64,000 nt of DNA from assembly GCA_032095175.1 (NCBI GenBank), contig DAMCZI010000003.1, forward strand, positions 1 through 64,000, given 5' to 3'. A model generated the notes under the pieces. It did not search any database and had not been told where the DNA came from. It saw nothing but the letters and a program-made list of their open reading frames with translations. Positions 8,654-17,564 of the stretch are shown one piece after another. The DNA comes from DAMCZI01 sp032095175. Its GTDB lineage: Bacteria; Bacillota; Clostridia; Clostridiales; Caloramatoraceae. The translations under genes were made by a program, and so were the position numbers. Numbering within the stretch: position 1 is the first letter of the stretch; each line of letters opens with the position of its first letter.

Positions 8654-9865
8654 ATGAAAAACAATGATCAAAATCAGTGGAAAACTAAAATAATATTTTT
8701 TTTGACCGCCCAGACAGTTTCTCTTTTGGGTTCCTCTCTGGTTCAATATGCGATAGTCTGGTATATTACCTTATCAACCTCTTCAGGTGCAATGCTTACA
8801 ATATCTACTATCTGCGGTTTTGCTCCTCAAATTATTATTTCTTTTTTTGCAGGAGTATGGATAGACAGATATAGCCGTAAAAGATTGATAATGCTGTCAG
8901 ACGGTGCTATTGCTGTTTCTACCTTAATCTTGGCGATATTATTTCTAACCGGTTATAAAAACCTTTGGGTTCTTTTTAGTGTTCTTGCAGTGCGCTCTGC
9001 TGGAACCGGAATACAGACACCAGCTGTAAATGCGCTGATTCCGCAAATTGTTCCGAAAGAATATTTAATGAAAATCATTGGGATAAACAGCACAATTATG
9101 TCCCTGATAATGTTTTTGTCTCCGGCAATAAGTGGAGCTATTGTATCTGTATCTCCATTGGAAACTGTCTTGTTTATTGATGTGATAACAGCAATTATTG
9201 GTATTAGCATTACGTCTACTATTGCAGTTCCAAACTATAGTAGAGCTGAAGGTATTGGTAAGTCCAGTTTGCATGATATCAAAATGGGTTTTGTTTATCT
9301 GAAAGAAAACTCTTTTGTAAAACGTCTGCTGCTTTTTCAAATTGTAGTGCTGTTTTTAATCAGTCCATCTGCTTTTTTAACACCGCTTATGGTGAGCAGA
9401 ACATTCGGAATGGAAGTATGGCGGTTAACGCTTGGTGAAATGACATACAGTGCCGGAACAGCTCTCGGCGGAATTTTAATTGCAGCATGGGGCGGATTTA
9501 AAAACAGAATGGATACTACTATTCTGGCAGGCGCAGCTTATGGACTACTTATGATTGCAATGGGTTTATCCCCGGTATTTCCTGTTTACCTTGTATTCAA
9601 TTTATTAATAGGTGTGACAGCGCCTTGCTATAATTCACCTATTACAGTCATGATACAGGAAAGAGTAGAACCATCCATGCACGGCAGGGTGTTCAGCTTT
9701 ATGCAAATTGCAACTTCATGTGCATTACCGATTGGTATGATGCTATTTGGTCCTATCGCTGATAAGGTACGGATACAAAGCTTGTTAATAGTAGCAGGTA
9801 GTCTTGTGGTTACTTGTACTGTTACCGTATTGTTATTTAACAGAAAGATGTCAAAAGATTTATAG
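8654..9865 (+). CDS. MFS efflux transporter, Mef-like
   Basis: The 403-residue protein has about 12 membrane segments and the major facilitator signature between segments 2 and 3 (AGVWIDRYSRKRLIMLSD). The whole length is intact, including the RVFSFMQIATS region common in macrolide-efflux MefA-type pumps. It should export a drug by proton exchange across the cytoplasmic membrane. It follows the broken ABC-F gene, which suggests that a former two-gene resistance unit kept only its pump. The substrate is not provable from sequence. Confidence 0.8.
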   Translation: MKNNDQNQWKTKIIFFLTAQTVSLLGSSLVQYAIVWYITLSTSSGAMLTISTICGFAPQIIISFFAGVWIDRYSRKRLIMLSDGAIAVSTLILAILFLTGYKNLWVLFSVLAVRSAGTGIQTPAVNALIPQIVPKEYLMKIIGINSTIMSLIMFLSPAISGAIVSVSPLETVLFIDVITAIIGISITSTIAVPNYSRAEGIGKSSLHDIKMGFVYLKENSFVKRLLLFQIVVLFLISPSAFLTPLMVSRTFGMEVWRLTLGEMTYSAGTALGGILIAAWGGFKNRMDTTILAGAAYGLLMIAMGLSPVFPVYLVFNLLIGVTAPCYNSPITVMIQERVEPSMHGRVFSFMQIATSCALPIGMMLFGPIADKVRIQSLLIVAGSLVVTCTVTVLLFNRKMSKDL

Positions 9866-10657
9866 AAGATACCAAAGCAAATAGAAAAATATCTAAGCGC
9901 ACAGTTAGAAGGGTAGCAGATATTCTGCGTGTTGCTCCTTATGCAAGGGTTAGTACGGATTCAGAGGAACAATTAAATAGTTATAAATCACAGATTACAT
10001 ATTATACAGACTTAGCAAATAAACGCAAAGATTGGGTACTGGTAGATATTTATGTAGATGAAGCGATAACGGGTACACAGGTAACAAAACGTGAAAACTT
10101 CCAGCGTATGATCAATGACTGTATGGATGAAAAAATTGATATGATTATTACTAAATCAATATCAAGGTTCGCAAGAAATACATTGGATACATTGAAATAT
10201 GTACGTGTGTTGAAAAAGGGAAACGTGAGAAATACAGCAGAAAATATGTTTTCAGCAGCAAGCTGGAATGTGATTTTTGCGGAGGTAATTTATCGTGTCG
10301 AAACTGGCATAGCGGCACTGTTCATGAAAAAGTAATCTGGCAATGTGTAGCTGCCACTAAAAAAGGCAAGAAATATTGTCCACACAGAAAGTAATTGAAG
10401 AAAAGACTCTTGAAGATGCTTTTGTTGAATCGTACAAATTGTTATGCGATAATAATACTGATGTGCTGGATGAGTTAGTAAAAAGAATGGAAGCTGTCTT
10501 AAAGAGCAACGATTTCCAAAAGCGGCTTGTAAAAGTGGAGAATGAAATTCAAGCCGTTGAACAGAAGCAAAACAGGTTGATTAACCTTCACCTGGAAGAA
10601 AAGATAGATAAAGCTGCTTATGAAAAGAAGTACAAAGAAAGGGCAATTTATGATTAA
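9866..10657 (+). pseudogene. large serine recombinase, frameshifted and internally deleted
   Basis: The first frame reads VAPYARVSTDSEEQLNSYKS, with the catalytic-Ser motif of resolvase/invertase enzymes, then DEAITGTQVTKRENFQRM and ISRFARN. After YVRVLKK it moves frame at a poly-A run straight to the zinc-ribbon part (LECDFCGGNLSCRNW, QCVAATKKGKKYCPH), skipping some 200 residues of the recombinase domain. A second shift leads into the C-terminal coiled coil (VIEEKTLEDAFVESYKLLC, VENEIQAVEQKQN). No start codon is left. It marks a dead integrated element. Confidence 0.8.
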
Positions 10658-11207
10658 TGACTTATTAATTATCAAACCTACTAAGAAAGATATAAAATCA
10701 GCATATGGTGTTTTTGAAGTATCAATTACTAATACATTTGAGAAAGAGGGCCTTGGATATTTAAAAGAAGATATTTTAAAAGAGATTGAGTATAAAAAGA
10801 ATCTAATAATTTTTTCACTGGAAAATACTGATTCAGACATTTTTTTTCTTGTTGCAAAAATTGATGATAATGTTATTGGAACTATCTCTTTCGGACCTTG
10901 TGGGAGTGATATTAAAAAATGTACAGACAACCGGCTTGATGCAATAGGGGAACTGGGTAGCCTTTATGTATTACCGAATTATCAAGGTAAAGGTGTGGGT
11001 TCAGCTTTAATTTATTCTATGATAAAGTATCTTCATGAATTAGGGGTTGAACAATTCTGTTTAGATAGCGGCTACAAGTATGCTCAAAAAAAATGGTTAA
11101 GAAAATTTGGCGAACCTTATCAAATCGCAAAAGATTACTGGGGAAAAGATTTTGACCATATGGTATGGTTATGTAAAGTAATGGATTATATTAAAGAACA
11201 CGCTTAA
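10650..11207 (+). CDS. GNAT family N-acetyltransferase
   Basis: The 185-residue protein has the acetyl-CoA binding motif A in LGSLYVLPNYQGKGVGSAL (Q/R-x-x-G-x-G/A) after a GTISFGPCG strand. GNAT enzymes transfer an acetyl group from acetyl-CoA to an amine in the cytosol; the acceptor is unknown. ATG 10650 overlaps the tail of the recombinase relic by eight bases. The start was chosen because the longer frame upstream only reads through recombinase sequence. The C-terminal YWGKDFDHMVW segment is seen in clostridial members near resistance genes. Confidence 0.78.
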   Translation: MINDLLIIKPTKKDIKSAYGVFEVSITNTFEKEGLGYLKEDILKEIEYKKNLIIFSLENTDSDIFFLVAKIDDNVIGTISFGPCGSDIKKCTDNRLDAIGELGSLYVLPNYQGKGVGSALIYSMIKYLHELGVEQFCLDSGYKYAQKKWLRKFGEPYQIAKDYWGKDFDHMVWLCKVMDYIKEHA

Positions 11208-11504
11208 TTTAAAGTCAAACTTCCCCCTTAAACTTCAAAGGGTGGAATATATTTGTTTTGTGAAATAATACCATTATTCTATCAAAACCTACATGGAGAC
11301 GGTGGTAGGAATACATCGCAAAGATACCTTATAATCCTAGAATTCATGCACTTTATGAGCTTTTTTAACTTTAGCACAAAAGGTGATGATTTTCAAAATA
11401 AAGAGCAAGTCAAAGGTGTTAAGGCAAGAGTTGGTATTTAAAGTGGTGTGAGTTGATATGTTTATACAAGAATGATAATAAATTTAATTAGTGGGGGGAC
11501 TTGT

Positions 11505-12722
11505 ATGGAAATATCACAAATAAAGAGTTTTAAAATTTCAAAACTAGAAAAACAATTGAAACTTGGTAATATGGAAGCCTTAGAAAGATTTTGGGAGAAC
11601 ATTGAACAAAATGGAGCACCATTAATAGAAACGATCCCAACAGATTCGGAACATCACTTGGTCACCTTTATCTTCAAAGGGGATGAAAAGGTAAAAAATG
11701 TTTTAGTTATACCTGAGATGGAAGATTGTAAATTCCTGAATTATAGAATGGAAAGGTTGCTAAATACAAATCTATGGTATATAAGCTGCACAATCAGGAA
11801 TGACATACGTTTTCAATACAGTTTTTCTGTCAATGATTTACTAGATGACGATTGGAATAGCAGATTTGAAAGTTTAGTGCATGATGAACTTAATAAGAAT
11901 TTCTTATATGTAGAAGACGAGGATGATGGAGAGGATGAAATACTATCATTTGTTGTAATGCCAAAAGCTGATGAGCATGTTTGGGTAAGGGAAAACTTGA
12001 ATACGCCTAAAGGTGAATTAATAGAGTATCAATTTAAAATTAAAAAATTAGATGAGGCACGAAGGGTAAGAATATATACACCACACGGTTATAAGAAAGA
12101 GGGGAAGCCATATAAGTTTTTGGTTTTAACAGATGGAGATGAGTATCTTAAACTACTTTCAGCAAAGAATGTTCTAGATAATTTAATTGCATACAAGAAA
12201 ATACCTCCTATTGTTGCTTTATTTATTGATTCGACTGATATGAGGGAGGAAGAGCTGAGTTGCAGTGACATTTTTGTGGATAATGTCGCTAATGATTTTA
12301 TGCCTTGGTTTAGAGAGAATTTTTATATATCCCATGAAGCTCAAGAGGGAATAATTGGTGGACTTAGTTTAGGTGGGCTGACTGCTGGGTATATTGGAAT
12401 GAAGCATTGGGAGGTTTTTGGAAACGTTCTTTCTCAATCCGGATCTTACTGGTATAAGCCGGATGAATGTGAAGAACCTGAAAGTGCTTGTTGGATTAGC
12501 TCGCAATATGAAAAAATAGAAAAGTTGGCGATTAAGTTTTATCTGAATGTAGGGATTCTAGAGGAAAAGGAAAATATGATTGGAACAAATAAAATATTTA
12601 GAGATGTATTACGTGCTAAGGGTTATGAAGTTGAATATGAAGAATTCAAAGGTGGACATGATTATTTATGCTGGGGTGAAAACTTAGCAAATGGACTGAT
12701 TTCATTGATTGGCTATAAATAG
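11505..12722 (+). CDS. enterochelin esterase-like alpha/beta hydrolase
   Basis: The protein of about 405 residues begins with an N-terminal beta domain as in Fes (LVTFIFKGDEKVKNVLVI and a RFQYSFSVND stretch). It then has a putative esterase domain with RRVRIYTPHGY, the nucleophile elbow GGLSLGG and a late His in FKGGHDYLCW. Relatives hydrolyse ferric enterobactin or act on other esters; with no siderophore transport genes nearby the substrate is open. No signal peptide is seen, so it is cytosolic. ATG 11505 follows a GGGGGG run by 6-7 bases and is preferred over ATG 11472. Confidence 0.8.
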   Translation: MEISQIKSFKISKLEKQLKLGNMEALERFWENIEQNGAPLIETIPTDSEHHLVTFIFKGDEKVKNVLVIPEMEDCKFLNYRMERLLNTNLWYISCTIRNDIRFQYSFSVNDLLDDDWNSRFESLVHDELNKNFLYVEDEDDGEDEILSFVVMPKADEHVWVRENLNTPKGELIEYQFKIKKLDEARRVRIYTPHGYKKEGKPYKFLVLTDGDEYLKLLSAKNVLDNLIAYKKIPPIVALFIDSTDMREEELSCSDIFVDNVANDFMPWFRENFYISHEAQEGIIGGLSLGGLTAGYIGMKHWEVFGNVLSQSGSYWYKPDECEEPESACWISSQYEKIEKLAIKFYLNVGILEEKENMIGTNKIFRDVLRAKGYEVEYEEFKGGHDYLCWGENLANGLISLIGYK

Positions 12723-13022
12723 TTAACTACTAAAGCTTTATATCATAAAGTTGTATTGATGACAAATAGTGGTTCGAAGAGCAAATATGACGGTTTGACC
12801 ACTATATATAGTAGCTTTAGAACAAAAAATGTGCAATAATCGAAGCAGAAAAGTGCATTTTTGACCCGAATTTTTGAGGCATTTCATAGATGAAATTTGG
12901 TATTTCGGAGTCTATGCCTGAACTCCTCAGAGTTGAACAATAAAATGATAAAGGGCAATTATATACTTTGATTTGTTGTTTATTATGATTAACATGTGTA
13001 CGTATTAGAAAGGGGGCTAAAA
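12723..13022 (+). other. AT-rich intergenic stretch without visible gene
   Basis: I find no coding frame or strong hairpin here. The last 60 bases should contain the promoter of the DHFR-like gene, whose ribosome site is GAAAGGGGG at about 13009-13017. Confidence 0.4.
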
Positions 13023-13541
13023 ATGAGTGTATTTTTTTATGGCTGTATAACTATGGATGGCTATCTTGCTGATAAAAACCATAACTTAGACTGGCTTTAT
13101 CAAACTGGTACAATAGAAGAAACTGATTATGAAAGTTTCTATAAAAGTATGGATATTACTATCATGGGTAAAAGGACATTTAATGAAATTGAAAATATAG
13201 AGAATATAGATAGTGTTTATCCGACTACTAAAAACTATGTTTTTACACATGATGAATGCTTATCAGTTAAGGGATTTATTCCTATTAATTGTGATATTGT
13301 AGAATTTGTTAAACAAATAGAAAAAGATAAAAACATTTGGATTGTTGGAGGTAACACAATAGTAGCTCCTTTATTAGATAATGATATGATAGATAATATG
13401 ATAATACAGATTGCTCCTGTGTTATTAGGGAGTGGAATACCATTGTTTTCACAGAAGGAAGCATTAAAGCGATTTTACTTGAAAGAAGTAAAAAAATACG
13501 GACAATTTGCAGAATTAATTTATGCTCAATTGCAAAAGTAA
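13023..13541 (+). CDS. dihydrofolate reductase family protein (RibD C-terminal-like)
   Basis: The 172-residue protein shows the YwjB/YyaP-type reductase pattern: MDGYLADKNHNLDWL at the start, a TIMGKRTFNEIE motif for NADPH binding, IWIVGGNTIVAPLL and QIAPVLLGSGIPLF. These enzymes use NADPH to reduce pteridine- or pyrimidine-type substrates, but few members have a proven reaction. ATG 13023 sits behind a GGGGG-containing ribosome site. The gene stands alone. Confidence 0.82.
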   Translation: MSVFFYGCITMDGYLADKNHNLDWLYQTGTIEETDYESFYKSMDITIMGKRTFNEIENIENIDSVYPTTKNYVFTHDECLSVKGFIPINCDIVEFVKQIEKDKNIWIVGGNTIVAPLLDNDMIDNMIIQIAPVLLGSGIPLFSQKEALKRFYLKEVKKYGQFAELIYAQLQK

Positions 13542-13744
13542 GTTCCAGACTAGGTGGCAATAATGTGGAAATCCAGTATCAAAGGTATTTATGGATAAAA
13601 TTATAGTATAAAAAATGCTTTTGGACAAGCTGGGAGAAATAAATGGAATCTACAAATAAATATTTTTTCATAGATATGAGTGTTATAATTACTCTATTTA
13701 AATATTGAATATAGTAGTATAAATAAGTTATAATTAGTTCCACG

Positions 13745-13820
13745 CAATGACCAACCTTTGTATTATTTTTGTGTCGTAGGGATTTCAATTATAACAGAAA
13801 AAAGTGGTCATTGTTTTTTT
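13745..13820 (+). terminator. hairpin with T7 run ahead of the radical SAM gene
   Basis: CAATGACCA (13745-13753) pairs with TGGTCATTG (13805-13813), followed by seven T. The 51-nt loop is long for a simple terminator, so this could also be a leader attenuator. It lies between the DHFR-like gene and the radical SAM gene. Confidence 0.5.
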
Positions 13821-13867
13821 ATTCAAAAAAACTCTGTAACCTTTGATATATAAAGCAAAAATTAATA

Positions 13868-13891
13868 GTAGTGTAAAAAATTTTACACTAC
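13868..13891. promoter_or_regulatory. 24-bp near-perfect palindrome, candidate operator
   Basis: GTAGTGTAAAA and TTTTACACTAC form exact 11-bp arms around a 2-base centre, 25 bp before the radical SAM start codon. A symmetric site this close to a start codon suggests a repressor dimer binding site. GTGTAAAA/TTTTACAC-like dyads are bound by several dimeric HTH repressors; none is encoded next to it. Confidence 0.65.
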
Positions 13892-13915
13892 CTTCACAGT
13901 AGAGGAGGATATACT

Positions 13916-15040
13916 ATGAAAATTTCAAAAAAAGATGCATTGATGTGGTTTGAATTTTTTTCAATATTGCCTGAGGAAGAGGAAATTATGACAAAGCAAC
14001 AAGAAATAGTTTACTCTACTTTTGCACAAATTGAGGCAGCGATCGATCATAGAAATGATATATTAATGTCTGAAATTAAAGGTTTGAAAACTTTGGAAAA
14101 TAGAACTTATTTTGTTGGAAATGAAAGTAAGTTCCCTAAAGGATGTCGTTCTTGTTTATTAGGCACTGGTTTGAGTGCAATTAGGAAAACGAACAAATGT
14201 AATATAAAGTGTAAGTTCTGTTATAACTATGGAGAACTAGATGATGTTCCTCCAATTGGCGAAGGTATGTGGGAAATTGGAGGAACAAAATTTTATGAGA
14301 AGGATATTGATTTGCTTCTTTCCATCCATCAGAAACCTACTGGCATTGCCTACGTTTATTTAGAGCCATTTATGGAAATTGAAAAATACTATTCGGTAAT
14401 AAAGAAGTTTTGTGATGCAGGGATTCATCAACATCTATATACAAATGGTACTTTAGCAACAGAAGAGACATTGAAAGCATTAGGCGAAGCCGGTCTTAAT
14501 GAGATACGTTTCAACCTTGGTGCTTCTAATTGTTCAGACAAAGTTATTGAAAACATTGGAATAGCAAAAAAATATATTAAAAATGTAGGTATTGAAACTC
14601 CAATGACTCCTGAGCTTTTCGAAGCTTTTTTTGAGAAGAAGCAAGCCATTTTAGATACAAAACTCGATTTTATCAATTGTGCAGAATTACATTTAAATGA
14701 GAATAACATTGACAATTATTACGGGGAAAATATGTATATTGCAAGACATGGCTATATATCTCCAATTTGGAGTAGGGAATTAACTCTGAAATTCATGAAA
14801 ATAGCCGATGAAGAAAAATGGGATTTAGTAGTTCATGATTGCTCAAACTTTACAAAGTTTGCCAGAGGTTTAAATTTGACCAGCAAAGAGGGTAAGTGGT
14901 TCGGATCTAATAATTATGCCTGTGAGTTTTCCAGAATTCCATACGAAGCATTTTTACCAATACTACGTGATGACGATTTCAAATTTTTAAGTGAAGAAGA
15001 ATTGCCTGAGGGCTATAAACCAGGAGAGATGATTTTTTAG
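13916..15040 (+). CDS. radical SAM enzyme of unknown substrate
   Basis: The 374-residue protein has the [4Fe-4S]/S-adenosylmethionine motif C-x3-C-x2-C at Cys95, Cys99 and Cys102 (CNIKCKFCYNYG), preceded by a further Cys pair GCRSC at 77-80. A TIM-barrel strand pattern (YVYLEPFMEIEKY, HLYTNGTLATEETLKAL, IRFNLGAS) follows as in MoaA/PflA-like enzymes. No SPASM-type extra clusters are obvious. It is monocistronic, between a hairpin-rich leader with a palindromic operator and a strong terminator. The substrate is not evident from context. Confidence 0.8.
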   Translation: MKISKKDALMWFEFFSILPEEEEIMTKQQEIVYSTFAQIEAAIDHRNDILMSEIKGLKTLENRTYFVGNESKFPKGCRSCLLGTGLSAIRKTNKCNIKCKFCYNYGELDDVPPIGEGMWEIGGTKFYEKDIDLLLSIHQKPTGIAYVYLEPFMEIEKYYSVIKKFCDAGIHQHLYTNGTLATEETLKALGEAGLNEIRFNLGASNCSDKVIENIGIAKKYIKNVGIETPMTPELFEAFFEKKQAILDTKLDFINCAELHLNENNIDNYYGENMYIARHGYISPIWSRELTLKFMKIADEEKWDLVVHDCSNFTKFARGLNLTSKEGKWFGSNNYACEFSRIPYEAFLPILRDDDFKFLSEEELPEGYKPGEMIF

Positions 15041-15113
15041 AGAGTTTTACCATTTTACTTTTCTTTAGAGAAGCTGCACTACCAGTGGCGGCTATAATAG
15101 ATATCAAAGATTT

Positions 15114-15136
15114 GGGGCATTATGCCCCTTTTTTTT
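15114..15136 (+). terminator. intrinsic terminator of the radical SAM gene
   Basis: GGGGCA at 15114 pairs with TGCCCC ending at 15128, followed by eight T residues. It is a textbook rho-independent terminator, 74 bp after the stop codon. Confidence 0.9.
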
Positions 15137-15229
15137 GTGTTTTATGTTCCGGTAGACCAAGGAGAGCAACATATATATAACGGAGTGATTTTTATGAAAT
15201 ATAAATTTTACATTATATGAAAAGTAGAC

Positions 15230-15258
15230 TTGACAATATATGCAAAGTTTACTATACT
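15230..15258 (+). promoter_or_regulatory. consensus sigma-A promoter of the HTH/membrane operon
   Basis: TTGACA (15230-15235) and TATACT (15253-15258) are spaced by 17 bp. GCAAAG-type half sites (15242 and about 15267) overlap the -10 and the start region and could bind the HTH protein encoded next. Confidence 0.8.
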
Positions 15259-15301
15259 AAAATTGCAAAGCAAACTATGCGTATTTATGGTGGTGATAGA
15301 A

Positions 15302-15502
15302 TTGAAAACACGAATAAGGGAATTGAGAAAGGAAAGAAAAATGTCCCAGGAAGAATTAGCTTTGGAAGTTGGGACAACAAGACAGACTATTACATCAATA
15401 GAAGTAGGAAAATATACTGCTTCCCTTGTGTTAGCGTATAAAATTGCTCATTATTTTGGGCTAACTATTGAAGAAGTTTTTGACTTTTCAGATGTAGATT
15501 AA
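15302..15502 (+). CDS. small XRE-type HTH regulator
   Basis: The 66-residue protein is one Cro/C1-type helix-turn-helix (KTRIRELRKERKMSQEELAL, TTRQTITSIEVGKY, YFGLTIEEVFDF), the form of YozG/YgzD-like regulators. TTG 15302 is chosen as start because the homologous Met-Lys-Thr start falls there and GGTGGTG lies 7-8 bases upstream. It forms an operon with two small membrane proteins (16-bp and 12-bp gaps), a common clostridial arrangement where the regulator controls its membrane partners. Confidence 0.82.
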   Translation: MKTRIRELRKERKMSQEELALEVGTTRQTITSIEVGKYTASLVLAYKIAHYFGLTIEEVFDFSDVD

Positions 15503-15518
15503 TTTAGGAGGCAAAACA

Positions 15519-15968
15519 ATGGAAAAGTTTAAAAGTAAAGTTAAACGAAGAATAATACTATTTTCAGGAATGACTTTAATAACAGCACTACTTGGTGTTT
15601 ATGGTTTCTTTGCAGTGGGCAGCCCGGAGAAGGGAAGTATGTCAGATGGAATTATTTCAGGATTTCAATTTGGGATTATATTTGGAATAGGAATGTTATC
15701 TTTGCTCCAAATCATAAAGTTAGGTATGGTTATCAAAGATGATAAAAAACTTAAAATGTTATATAACCAAGAACATGATGAAAGGTTAAAAACTATTCGC
15801 AGTAAGGCGGGAATGCCAATGTTAATGATTACATCTGAATTAATGTTGATAGCAGCAATTATTTCTGGATATTTTAATATAGTAGTATTTTATACATTGG
15901 TTATAGCGGCGATAATACAACTCTCAATAGGAGCAATCCTAAAACTATATTATCTGAAAACTATGTAG
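15519..15968 (+). CDS. membrane protein partnered with XRE regulator
   Basis: The 149-residue protein has four predicted membrane helices in two hairpins, split by a charged cytosolic stretch (KDDKKLKMLYNQEHDERLKTI). I know such four-helix proteins as companions of small XRE regulators in Firmicutes, without a proven role. ATG 15519 follows TTAGGAGG. Co-transcribed with the regulator upstream and a two-helix protein downstream. Confidence 0.7.
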   Translation: MEKFKSKVKRRIILFSGMTLITALLGVYGFFAVGSPEKGSMSDGIISGFQFGIIFGIGMLSLLQIIKLGMVIKDDKKLKMLYNQEHDERLKTIRSKAGMPMLMITSELMLIAAIISGYFNIVVFYTLVIAAIIQLSIGAILKLYYLKTM

Positions 15969-15980
15969 GGGGAGATTTTG

Positions 15981-16163
15981 ATGAGAAATAAAATTTTATT
16001 CTTGATATCCATGGTGATTATGATTATTGCATTACTTTCTATGGGTATTAACTGGTTTACGCCTGCGATGCCTGATTGGACTGTTAGAATTATAGGGTTT
16101 GTTATCATGGTTGATTTAGCAGTGCTTGTTTATTCATCTGTAAGAATTAAGCAAAGGGGATAG
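15981..16163 (+). CDS. small two-helix membrane protein
   Basis: The 60 residues form two hydrophobic helices (FLISMVIMIIALLSMGI and IIGFVIMVDLAVLVYS) and a basic tail KQRG. GGGGGAG precedes ATG 15981 by 7-8 bases. It ends the XRE operon. No function is known. Confidence 0.65.
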   Translation: MRNKILFLISMVIMIIALLSMGINWFTPAMPDWTVRIIGFVIMVDLAVLVYSSVRIKQRG

Positions 16164-16483
16164 AAGGTCTTTAATATAAAGAAAATATGCGAAAATAAAT
16201 AAAAATTGGAGTATTGCTTTTCGCCATTTTTAATATTTTATATTCCCTCAAATTTAGGTTTGGGGGAACTATTTTATCTGGTTCACAACTATGTACTACA
16301 TAAATTGTAATAGCACATAGTTAAAGGTATAATTATGAGATATAAAGGTAAAGTGTAGGATGGTAAGGATTTAAAAGAATACAAGCAGAAGGGCAAGTTA
16401 GGATAGGAAAGGGTTCTTGAGTATAATTGAAAATAATTAATAAAGATGGATGTAGATTAATGAATAAATAATGGGGTGATGGT
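16164..16483 (+). other. AT-rich gap without visible gene
   Basis: Both strands are closed by stops at short intervals. A weak dyad (CCCTCAAATTT/AGGTTTGGGGG near 16250) could end the XRE operon. Promoter elements for the next gene are not obvious. Confidence 0.4.
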
Positions 16484-17521
16484 ATGCAGTTATCACATCA
16501 ATGTATTCCAATAATGCTTGATATTATGGATCGGCATAATAATGGTGAAGATGTAACAAGGGACTTAAACCAACTACTAGACCATGAAGATTATGCGATT
16601 CAGTTTGAATTCTTCAACAATCATCATGCAAACATTGGATTTACAAAAGAAGAATACATTAATTTTTTTAAGAATATTAATACAATTACACCTGATGATT
16701 TATCATCAAAAGCCTTATCAATGCGAATTAATGATTTAAAGCATATTAAAACCAATACCGGATATTATCGTACGATTTATGATAAAGTTAAAGCTATTGA
16801 TGAGAATCATCTGAATAAGGCAGTAGAATGGGTGAATAATGGATTGCCAGAGCCAATTGACGTTTCAAATATCAAACAAATTGTGGCTATTGGATTGGGT
16901 GTTACAGGTGGATTTAATTATAAGCATCATTGCTTTTATGATTTGAAAGTAACCTGTTCTGACAAATCAACTCAGGGTATATTACATACAATAGCTCATG
17001 AACTGTACCATGAAGGATTTAAAGCTAACTTTAGTGGTAAAGTGGACTTTTTGCAATGTACCCCAGCTGGTTATTTAGCATACCTTTTAAGCCAGGAAGG
17101 GCTGGCAGTGAAGCATGGCAATAATTTTGAGGGCATTCTAACTAAGCGTATACGCCATGATGATGAGATGACAGTGAATCAGGTGTCATATGATTACTAC
17201 ATAAAAAACTTCACTTCAATCTATAAGGGTTTTCAAAAGGATATGGCAATGCTTCAATCGATTAACTCAATCACAAAAGAAGAAGTAGAGGACTTGTTTG
17301 TTAAGCATTATCTGTATCGTGACGTGATGATAGATGGACAAATGAGGAAGTTTTACTTAAGGAATCCCATTACATATCACTTAGGCGCAGATATCTGGGG
17401 TGTTATTTATGATATGTATGGTAAAGAAAAAATTGCTGATATAATGTTGAATTTGGATCAGTTTGCTAATGTGTTCAACAATGCCTTGCGTGCAATTAAC
17501 AAAAATGAACTTTTGATATAA
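16484..17521 (+). CDS. putative zinc metalloprotease, DUF5700-like
   Basis: The 345-residue protein carries a zincin signature, HTIAHELYHEGF, with His172, Glu173 and His176. An acidic residue for the third ligand probably lies in the following helix region (LLSQEGLAVKH). The overall layout resembles DUF5700 putative Zn-dependent proteases. There is no signal peptide, so it acts in the cytosol if active. The gene for an ATPase starts 43 bp downstream on the same strand. Substrate and role unknown. Confidence 0.65.
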   Translation: MQLSHQCIPIMLDIMDRHNNGEDVTRDLNQLLDHEDYAIQFEFFNNHHANIGFTKEEYINFFKNINTITPDDLSSKALSMRINDLKHIKTNTGYYRTIYDKVKAIDENHLNKAVEWVNNGLPEPIDVSNIKQIVAIGLGVTGGFNYKHHCFYDLKVTCSDKSTQGILHTIAHELYHEGFKANFSGKVDFLQCTPAGYLAYLLSQEGLAVKHGNNFEGILTKRIRHDDEMTVNQVSYDYYIKNFTSIYKGFQKDMAMLQSINSITKEEVEDLFVKHYLYRDVMIDGQMRKFYLRNPITYHLGADIWGVIYDMYGKEKIADIMLNLDQFANVFNNALRAINKNELLI

Positions 17522-17564
17522 TGACTTATACTATTTATATAATGTTATGATAAGGAAGATGATA

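Noticed and set aside
11253..11441. 62-residue frame with TTG start between the GNAT and esterase genes
   Set aside because: The composition is unlike a stable protein, there is no recognisable motif, and the start is weak although an AAGGGTGG stretch is near. Probably chance or a relic.
15195..15221. Eight-residue frame MKYKFYII behind CGGAGTG
   Set aside because: Too short to support; it lies just before the XRE operon promoter and may be the stub of a lost gene.
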